Source: Salinivirga sp964413185
Lineage (GTDB): Bacteria; Bacteroidota; Bacteroidia; Bacteroidales; Salinivirgaceae
Reading direction: 5' to 3'
Assembly: GCA_964413185.1 (NCBI GenBank)
Contig: CAYPSX010000159.1
Location: 1-9,189 of the forward strand
DNA: 9,189 bases
The notes under the pieces were generated by a model. It was not told where the DNA came from and did not search any database. It saw nothing but the letters and a program-made list of their open reading frames with translations. The position numbers and the translations under genes are program-made. This document shows, piece after piece, positions 1 to 6,200 of the stretch. Positions within the stretch are counted from its first letter, which is position 1, and every line of letters starts with the position of its first letter.

Positions 1-304
1 AGTTCTAAAAATTGCTCAATTCGAGTCTGAAGTTGATTTAGGCGTTAATCCAAAAAATGTAGATCAGGCAGATATCAGCAATCTCTCAGAAAAAGATTTT
101 GACTATATAAATGAAGTCAGTACATTAGTTTCTCAGCGGTTAAATAATCGTGTATGGTTAACCAGAACACTACAATCAATCGAAGATTTATTTAAGCCAA
201 AACCCGCAAGCTATAAAGGAACACAAAACAACAATGAGTTATTTAAAGGTGGCCGGGGTATTCTTGAGCATCATCTGAAAGATCAGAAAAAAGAACGCGT
301 TTGA
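1..304 (+). CDS. C-terminal fragment of an unrecognised hydrophilic protein
   Basis: An open frame beginning at base 2 runs without a stop to TGA at 302-304, giving about 100 residues of a protein whose start lies outside the window. The visible part is strongly hydrophilic. It begins VLKIAQFESEVDLG, has a likely helical middle (LSEKDFDYINEVSTLVSQRL, then NNRVWLTRTLQSIEDLF) and a basic, Asn- and Lys-rich tail ending KDQKKERV. There is no membrane segment, no nucleotide-binding motif and no catalytic signature that I can name. The frame is believable because it is uninterrupted, its codon use resembles the neighbouring genes, and a terminator-like hairpin follows it. I do not recognise the family, and no function is proposed. 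A spacer of about 166 bp separates it from the MutS-like gene, so it is probably a separate transcription unit. Confidence 0.7.
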   Translation, partial: VLKIAQFESEVDLGVNPKNVDQADISNLSEKDFDYINEVSTLVSQRLNNRVWLTRTLQSIEDLFKPKPASYKGTQNNNELFKGGRGILEHHLKDQKKERV

Positions 305-378
305 TGCTTATTTACTGGTTTTTTATTGGTTGATTTCAGTTCTACATTCATTTTAACTCTCCATAACCTTTCTTTTTG

Positions 379-408
379 ATGGCTTATTACCAGCCATAAT
401 AATTTTTT
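379..408 (+). terminator. possible weak terminator after the first gene
   Basis: ATGGCT (379-384) and AGCCAT (392-397) form a perfect 6-bp stem with a 7-base loop. A run of six T follows at 403-408, five bases past the stem. The stem is short and the T-run is offset, so this is only a plausible factor-independent terminator for the upstream gene, about 75 bp after its stop codon. The rest of the 305-470 spacer is AT-rich and shows no gene. Confidence 0.35.
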
Positions 409-458
409 ATTGCCACAAAATTTAGCATGAAAATCACCCTTCAATTAATTTTGATTGC

Positions 459-466
459 TATGTTTG
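459..466 (+). promoter_or_regulatory. possible -7 promoter element before the MutS-like gene
   Basis: TATGTTTG matches the Bacteroidota -7 consensus TAnnTTTG exactly. No convincing TTG-type -33 element lies 19-21 bp upstream (the stretch around 436-440 is ACCCT). The motif ends only four bases before the ATG at 471. Transcription would therefore begin at or just inside the start codon, which implies a leaderless message or a start slightly downstream, such as the in-frame TTG at 495. It may also be a chance match in AT-rich DNA. Confidence 0.35.
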
Positions 467-470
467 CAAC

Positions 471-2264
471 ATGGAAAAACATAAGATAGGCTCATTGTAT
501 GCTGCGCAAACCGGGTTTCACAGCAACCAGCAAAAAAAGTTCAAAAAAAAATATAATACCAATGCATTTTTGCGCCTAACAATTTTTATCGCATCACTTG
601 TGGCGTTGTACTTTTCTTTTCAAGCAACGGTTTGGATTGTTGCAATTGTTGTTGCTTTAGCATTCATAGTATTTTTAATATTGGTACAAAAAAGTGCCCG
701 CCTCGAATATTTGAAAAAATGGCATGCAACGCTTTTAACTATCAATCAAAATGAAAAAGCCTCGCTTCAGGGCGAAAACAGTGCTTTCGACAGCGGAAAA
801 GAGTTTATGTCGGCAGACCATGCTTTCAGTTATGACCTTGATCTTTTCGGAGGCGATGGATTTTTTTCCACGTTGAACCGAGCCAGCCGCCCCGGCGGAA
901 AACAAAAGCTGGCAGAATGGCTCATGAACCCTTTTTTGAACGAATCTGAGATTGAAGCGCAACAAGAAGCTTTTAACGAGTTGGCTCCACAAATAAAATG
1001 GCGACAGAAGTTTATTGCCAACGGTCACATGAACCCGCTTACAACAGAGAACGATACGCTTATAAATAATCTTTCGGGTTATCGCTTTTTTACGCCAAAG
1101 TTCCTTGTAAATAAGTTTTTGCGGTATGGCTTGCCGATATTAACATTCTCGCTTATAATGCTAAGTACTTTTGGTGTATTACCTTCAGGTTATTGGATTG
1201 TTGCTGTTCTTTTACAATGGTTTTTTACCGGATTAGCCGGTAGGCATTTTAAAAAAGCAAATACTGCAACTGGCCGAACAGAAAAAGTAATGAGCACTCA
1301 GGCAAAGCTCATCGAAATGATTGTTGAACAAGAGTGGAAAAGCATCAGATTAAAAGATATTCGAAACGCTTTCATCGAAAAAACCAGTGCAATACGGCAA
1401 ATTAAATCGCTGGCCGCCATCTTAAAAAGCATGGAATACAGAAACAATCTGATTGTAGGTTTTATTGCCAATTCTCTGTTAATTTGGGATATACAGTGCC
1501 TTGCACGATTTGAAAAATGGCATCGGCTCAATAGCCAATTCCTGCCCAAATGGATGAATGCACTTGATGAAATGGATGCTTTTATAAGCGGCGGCAATTA
1601 TGTTTTCAACCACCCGGACTTTGTTTTACCAACTTTTACTGAAAAGGCAGTATTGGAAGCCAAAAACCTTGGACATCCGCTATTGGATGAAAATAAGCGG
1701 ATTACTAACGATTATCATTTCGAATCGGGCACCTTTTTTCATATTATTACCGGGGCAAATATGGCCGGTAAAAGTACTTTTTTACGTACTGTAGCGTTAA
1801 ATTTGGTAATGGCACGATGTGGCTTGCCGGTTTGCGGCAAAACTTACAGCTTTTCGCCGGTGAGGATTTTTACAAGCATGCGTACAACCGATTCATTATC
1901 AAAAGACGAATCGTATTTTTATGCCGAGTTAAAACGTTTGAAATCAGCCTACGATAAAATCAGGCAGGGAGAACATGTAATGCTGATTTTAGATGAAATT
2001 TTGAAAGGAACAAACTCAGAAGATAAACGGCAGGGTTCGCTGGCGTTTCTGAAGCGTCTTATGCAGTTTAGTGTATCCGGAATTGTTGCTACACATGATA
2101 CTCAACTTGGCGAACTGGAAAAAAATTACCCGGATAAAGTGAAAAATTACTGTTTTGAAATAGAAATTGACGGACAAGACGTTAATTTTGACTACAAACT
2201 AAAACCGGGAATTACTAAAACAATGAACGCCCGGCTACTTATGGAGCAGATGGGATTAACGTGA
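471..2264 (+). CDS. Membrane-anchored MutS-family ATPase (MutS-like, no mismatch-recognition domain)
   Basis: This 597-residue protein has the core and ATPase domains of the MutS family. Two hydrophobic segments near the N-terminus (about 33-51 and 53-73) and a second pair (about 219-235 and 238-256) predict a membrane protein. Residues from about 119, with LDLFGG and LNRASRPGGKQKLAEWL, resemble the start of the MutS core domain III. The ATPase domain shows Walker A GANMAGKS (428-435), Walker B MLILDE (504-509), the dimer-contacting GTNSEDK segment (513-519) and the ATHD switch histidine at 542. The C-terminus (YKLKPG, then NARLL) matches the family ending. The N-terminal domain carrying the Phe-x-Glu mismatch wedge is absent, and there is no Smr nuclease domain. 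It is therefore not the canonical repair MutS (about 850 residues). Similar short MutS-related proteins are common in Bacteroidota; their substrate is unknown. The ATG at 471 is the first in-frame start, has no Shine-Dalgarno sequence, and an in-frame TTG at 495 is an alternative. It is probably cotranscribed with the next gene. Confidence 0.88.
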   Translation: MEKHKIGSLYAAQTGFHSNQQKKFKKKYNTNAFLRLTIFIASLVALYFSFQATVWIVAIVVALAFIVFLILVQKSARLEYLKKWHATLLTINQNEKASLQGENSAFDSGKEFMSADHAFSYDLDLFGGDGFFSTLNRASRPGGKQKLAEWLMNPFLNESEIEAQQEAFNELAPQIKWRQKFIANGHMNPLTTENDTLINNLSGYRFFTPKFLVNKFLRYGLPILTFSLIMLSTFGVLPSGYWIVAVLLQWFFTGLAGRHFKKANTATGRTEKVMSTQAKLIEMIVEQEWKSIRLKDIRNAFIEKTSAIRQIKSLAAILKSMEYRNNLIVGFIANSLLIWDIQCLARFEKWHRLNSQFLPKWMNALDEMDAFISGGNYVFNHPDFVLPTFTEKAVLEAKNLGHPLLDENKRITNDYHFESGTFFHIITGANMAGKSTFLRTVALNLVMARCGLPVCGKTYSFSPVRIFTSMRTTDSLSKDESYFYAELKRLKSAYDKIRQGEHVMLILDEILKGTNSEDKRQGSLAFLKRLMQFSVSGIVATHDTQLGELEKNYPDKVKNYCFEIEIDGQDVNFDYKLKPGITKTMNARLLMEQMGLT

Positions 2265-2277
2265 AAAATATACAAAA

Positions 2278-2964
2278 ATGAAGAAGTTTATTCTGATTGG
2301 GTTGATGCTGTTCGTTTCAACAGCCGTTTTTTCACAGGTTGAGCCTGTTCAATACAAATATCACCTTAAAAACGGAGCAGTTTACATTGGTTTCCAAACA
2401 AATGAAACCAAAGAAAAAATAACCATCAAAACCGGCGACGGCAACACATTGGTGATTTCGAAAAGTGATATTCGAAAAATCAAGCTCCTATCCGAAGATA
2501 ATGATACAATGCCTGTTGATACTGTTTTTCGTCCTGTTGGTTTTGTCGACATTGGAGCCGGTTTCAATAGTGACGACTCAGATTTAATTGCATCCATGTA
2601 TCGGATGGGAATATCGCGAGGATTTTACCCGCTGAAAAATTTATTTCTGGGTGGTGGAATTGGAATAAGAACATACGGACAAAATACTATGCAGGGGCAC
2701 ACACTGATGAGCATGGAAGTTTCTGCACAATATTTTTTTGAATCAGCAACACGTTCGCAGTTTTTTGTACTGGCAAAGCCAGGATATGCATTAAATTTGA
2801 GCAAAGCATTTAGAGGTGAGGCAGTAACAGTCGGTTTGGGAGGTGGGATTGTATTTAGCTTACTGAACCAAACTCCATTTTATGCAGGAATATTGACTGA
2901 TTTGGTACAAACACGAAAAAACAACAACTTTACCATGGGATTCATAATTTCTATTGGGTTTTAA
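2278..2964 (+). CDS. Secreted protein, probable small outer-membrane beta-barrel
   Basis: This 228-residue protein begins with a clear Sec signal peptide: MKK, a hydrophobic stretch FILIGLMLFVSTAVF, then probable cleavage near S19/Q20, a common Bacteroidota pattern. Residues about 24-70 form a small beta-rich module (YHLKNGAVYIGFQ, then ITIKTGDGNTLVISKSDIRKIK). It resembles the short SH3-like N-terminal modules often seen before Bacteroidota surface proteins. From about 86 to the end, alternating hydrophobic and glycine-rich strands (VGFVDIGAGF, FLGGGIGIRTYG, VTVGLGGGIVFSL) finish with GFIISIGF. That terminal Phe is typical of outer-membrane barrels recognised by the Bam machinery. About eight strands are plausible by eye. 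No enzymatic motif is visible and the exact family is not recognised. The gene starts 13 bp after the MutS-like stop with only an A-rich leader, so translation from a shared message is likely. The C-terminal barrel assignment is inference from strand pattern. Confidence 0.78.
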   Translation: MKKFILIGLMLFVSTAVFSQVEPVQYKYHLKNGAVYIGFQTNETKEKITIKTGDGNTLVISKSDIRKIKLLSEDNDTMPVDTVFRPVGFVDIGAGFNSDDSDLIASMYRMGISRGFYPLKNLFLGGGIGIRTYGQNTMQGHTLMSMEVSAQYFFESATRSQFFVLAKPGYALNLSKAFRGEAVTVGLGGGIVFSLLNQTPFYAGILTDLVQTRKNNNFTMGFIISIGF

Positions 2965-3038
2965 TCACCATTATTCGTCTGTAAATCAAGTCAGCTGTCA
3001 AAAAAGCGCAATTTTTTTAAATTTTTTTTATGTTGTTT

Positions 3039-3069
3039 TTTGGTAGTAAAATTAAATACACTACATTTG
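3039..3069 (+). promoter_or_regulatory. Consensus Bacteroidota promoter for tRNA-Ser
   Basis: TTTG at 3039-3042 (-33) and TACATTTG at 3062-3069 (-7, consensus TAnnTTTG) are separated by exactly 19 bp, the preferred spacing of the Bacteroidota primary sigma factor. Initiation is expected near 3076, a few bases before the mature tRNA at 3081. The 3012-3030 stretch directly upstream consists only of T and A runs and could act as an UP-like or bent segment, which is usual for strong stable-RNA promoters. The preceding 2965-3011 spacer shows nothing else. Confidence 0.82.
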
Positions 3070-3080
3070 CAACCGCGTTA

Positions 3081-3165
3081 GGAGAGATGGCAGAGTGGTC
3101 GAATGCGGCGGTCTTGAAAACCGTTGACCTTCACGGGTCCGGGGGTTCGAATCCCTCTCTCTCCG
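3081..3165 (+). tRNA. tRNA-Ser (anticodon UGA)
   Basis: The 85-base class II tRNA folds by hand. The acceptor GGAGAGA (3081-3087) pairs perfectly with TCTCTCC (3158-3164), followed by discriminator G at 3165, the identity base normal for serine tRNAs. The anticodon loop CTTGAAA (3113-3119) carries TGA at 3115-3117, reading UCA and probably other UCN serine codons. The anticodon stem is GCGGT/ACCGT with one G-T closing pair. The long variable arm GACC-TTCACG-GGTC is diagnostic of Ser/Leu/Tyr-type tRNAs. The T arm GGGGG-TTCGAAT-CCCTC has one G-T pair. The 3' CCA is not encoded (CAGAA follows) and must be added by tRNA nucleotidyltransferase. The gene stands alone with its own promoter and terminator. 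Confidence 0.97.
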
Positions 3166-3182
3166 CAGAAATCACACCAACG

Positions 3183-3213
3183 AAAAAGAGCACTGATTCA
3201 GTGCTCTTTTTTT
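3183..3213. terminator. Strong bidirectional terminator between tRNA-Ser and the kinase gene
   Basis: AAAAAGAGCACTGA (3183-3196) is the exact reverse complement of TCAGTGCTCTTTTT (3198-3211). It gives a GC-cored hairpin with a tight loop and a run of seven T on the plus strand (3207-3213). On the minus strand the same hairpin ends in five T. It lies 17 bp beyond the tRNA and 11 bp beyond the stop codon of the convergent giant kinase gene (3225), so it can end both transcripts. Confidence 0.88.
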
Positions 3214-3224
3214 GTTTGTGTAAA

Positions 3225-6200
3225 TTACGCTAGCGGCAACGTAAATATAAATCGTGAGCCTTTTCCATATTCGCTTTCAACCCAAATGTTTCCCTTGTTT
3301 TGTTCAACAAATTCTTTGCATATTTTCAACCCAATACCAGTTCCTTTTTCTCGTTGCGTTCCGCGAGTAGAAAGCATTTCTTCTGATCTGAATATTTTGG
3401 GGATGTCTTCTTCTTTTATTCCTATTCCATTGTCTTCAATCGTTATTTCTACTTGGTTTTCTGTTTCTTTGGCATGAACCGTTATTTGACCGTTATTTTC
3501 TGTGAACTTAATAGCATTTGAAATGAGGTTTCGTATAACCGTACTTACGGTTTCTTCATCAGCATATATTTCGGTTTCTTCATCTGTCAGGTTTTTTAAT
3601 TGAATGTTTTTTGTCGAAGCTATGTTTTCCTGCATCTCCACCTCTTTGTCGATTAAAAAGTGTAATGCAATTGTTTTTTTATACAGTTTAACCTGATTGG
3701 TTTGCGCCATGGCCCAGGCCAAAAGGTTTTGAAGCAGTTGAAACGCACTTTTCGATGCATTATCGATAAATTGGGCAGAACTTTTCACATCGTCCAATGA
3801 AATATTTTCTACACCTTCTTTAAGCAGGCTAACCTGACCCAGGATAATGTTAAACGGGTTTCTTAAATCATGCCCGATAATCGAAAATAATTTGTCCTTG
3901 GTGGCATTTGAAGCTTCGAGTTTTTCATTAATCTCTTGCAGTTTAGTGGCTTGCAATTCTATTTTCTCTTTTTGTTTAATAACTTCGGCTGTTCGCTCCC
4001 TCACTTTTTGGTCAAATTTCTCATAAAGCCTTACGTTTTCTATCGATATTGCTAATTGAGTACAGAGTATCGACAGTACATTCACCCGTGATTGTGTGAA
4101 AACGCCTGTGTCGAGGTTGTTTTCAAGATACAAAACACCAATTGTATCTAACTGTTTTGAGATGGGCAATGCAATGAGGGATTTTATTTCATTTCTTTTT
4201 ATATACTCATCATGTATGTATGTCCCTTCGTAATATGCGTTATGTAAAATAATTGTTTTTTTTGTGTTGATGACTGTATTGATCACAGAAACCGGCAAGA
4301 TTTTTTTATTCAGTTCTTTTTGTTCACTTTCTGTTGTAATTTTATCTTGTAGAACTAAACCGCTGGCCTGGATGAACCACTGGTGTTCATTTTGCGTTTG
4401 CTCTCCCAATATGAGATGTCCCTTTTGGGCGCCTGCATGTTCAATCAAAATCTTCAGGGTGTTATTTATGAGTTCATCCTGTACTATTTCCTCCGAAATA
4501 GTTTTTGAAGCGTCTATGAGTGTCTCCACATCTACAGAAATGGAGTATTTTGATGAACGATAAGATTCATCCCCGGAGATTCCAATAACTGTATCTTGTT
4601 TAAAATCAGAGATATCTTTATACCGTTCTTTTAAATCTTTCAATTTTGCTTTTGCGCCCCATAAGTTATATTGCTCGTATGCCTTGTTGATGTATAATTT
4701 GCTTACTCTTTTGTTTTTGTGCCGTGCCCAGTGTTTTCCTGCAAGTTCATTTCCCAGGGCGGCTTCATGTATAAATTGATTCTTGAGCGAATGGGTTATG
4801 GCTTCTTCAAAGAGTGTTCCTGCTTTCGGTTGGCTTCCGATTATACTTTCCCGTTCGGCTTCAATAAGCTTAGCTTTACAAAGAAAATTCATGGGAGCAT
4901 GCTCCGCCCATGTTTGCATTTTTTTGATGTTTTTTGAAATCTGTTTTTTGATTTTTTTCCTTTTTAGCGGACAGGCATGCTCATAATTGGCTAATAAAGT
5001 CAATGCCTCAAAATAGCAGTAGTTGGCTTCCATGAGCAGGCCGGCAACTCCCTTTTTGTACTTTTTGGCCTTCTCGATTATTTCCATAGCCTCTTCATAC
5101 CTGCCAAAATAATAGGCCACAGTAAGCTTATCGAGGTAAATCATAATTAAAGACGTTTCGTCGTTGTCTTTTTTATGATATTCGATCATTTCTTTCTCAT
5201 TGTATTCATGCCCGATAAGTTCCTCCGGTTTTTCTTTAGGAACTACAAAATTGGTAAACATTTGTAGAAGCACATCGAACTGGCTCGATGAAATTTTTTC
5301 ATAAACATTGGATATTGACTTCTTATGTTTTTTTGTTGTTTCTATTAGCTTGTTGAGTTCATATCCGGCTCTGAAACGGTAATGTGCCCCTGCGGCGGCT
5401 GCACTCATCATGTATTCATAATCTCCGGCCTCTCCGGCTTTCAGATAAGCATCATGCAAATTGTTGCACACTTTTTCAAGTGGTTCTTTCCATGGGGTTA
5501 TTCCCACGTTGTAAATGTAATATGCCTGCGGCCAGTGTTTGTTTGCATTGAGGCGTTGAAATAGTTTCATGCCGGTTTTTCCCAGTTCATATCCTTTATC
5601 AAGCTTTTTGAAAATTACATTGGTTAGCAAGCCAAATGTGATAAATCCTACTGGTGAAATAGGGGCTACACCATATTTTAGAGTTAGGTTGACAAATTTA
5701 AAAACAAGCAGCGCAAATAAATTAGGATTTGTACGATATAGAACCGAAATAATATTGGCCATATTACGCATGGCAGCCAGTTTTAAGGGATCGCTCATGG
5801 GCTGTAATGTCCGGATTTTGGCTCCATCGTGCTTTTTTATTTTGGCTTGTGTTTTTAATAATTGTATAAGCATTTGAACTATGCCGGGTTTTGCAGGGAG
5901 TTTTACTCCAAGTAATTTGAGCAGGTATAATGTTTCTTTTACAGCTTCTTGCTGCTTATTTTGAGCAACAAGCGACATGGTTCTAATTTCATGGAATTTG
6001 GCTTTTTGTAATATATTTTCTGCCTTGTTGTATATTTCATCTATTAATTTGTTCATTTTTTGATGATTTCCAACCAGAGCAGCAGCTTCTGCATATTCAG
6101 TGTAAACTTCAAGTACGAGTCTGGAATTAATATTTACATCTTCTTTGCTAAGTAATTTGAATCCTGCTTCTGCAAATTGACAAGCTTGCTTGTAAGCACC

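Noticed and set aside
735..1028. Minus-strand open frames inside the MutS-like gene (also 830-1021 and 1298-1597)
   Set aside because: They are antisense shadows of a gene with clear family motifs, with no start context and no recognisable protein features.
3000..3017. Possible terminator hairpin of six A and six T around GCGCAA after the secreted-protein gene
   Set aside because: The stem is A-T only and unlikely to be stable; the T/A runs are better explained as upstream promoter sequence of the tRNA.
3081..3213. tRNA-Ser 3' end as an attachment site of an integrated element
   Set aside because: No repeat of the tRNA 3' end, no integrase and no mobile genes are visible in the window.
3030..3233. 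Plus-strand open frame of 67 codons across the tRNA, containing AEWSNAAVLKTVDLHGSG
   Set aside because: It is a translation of the tRNA-Ser gene, a recurrent false ORF in genome annotations; the cloverleaf, promoter and terminator explain the sequence fully.
3124..3477. Plus-strand open frame of 117 codons overlapping the tRNA and the 3' end of the kinase gene
   Set aside because: It runs through the tRNA, the terminator and the antisense of the conserved histidine kinase G2/F-box region; there is no domain or start signal.
5598..5780. Hydrophobic stretches in the kinase protein (about residues 900-955) as membrane segments
   Set aside because: They lie within the TPR-like helical region, contain interspersed charged and polar residues, and members of this family are treated as soluble; they are more likely packed helices.
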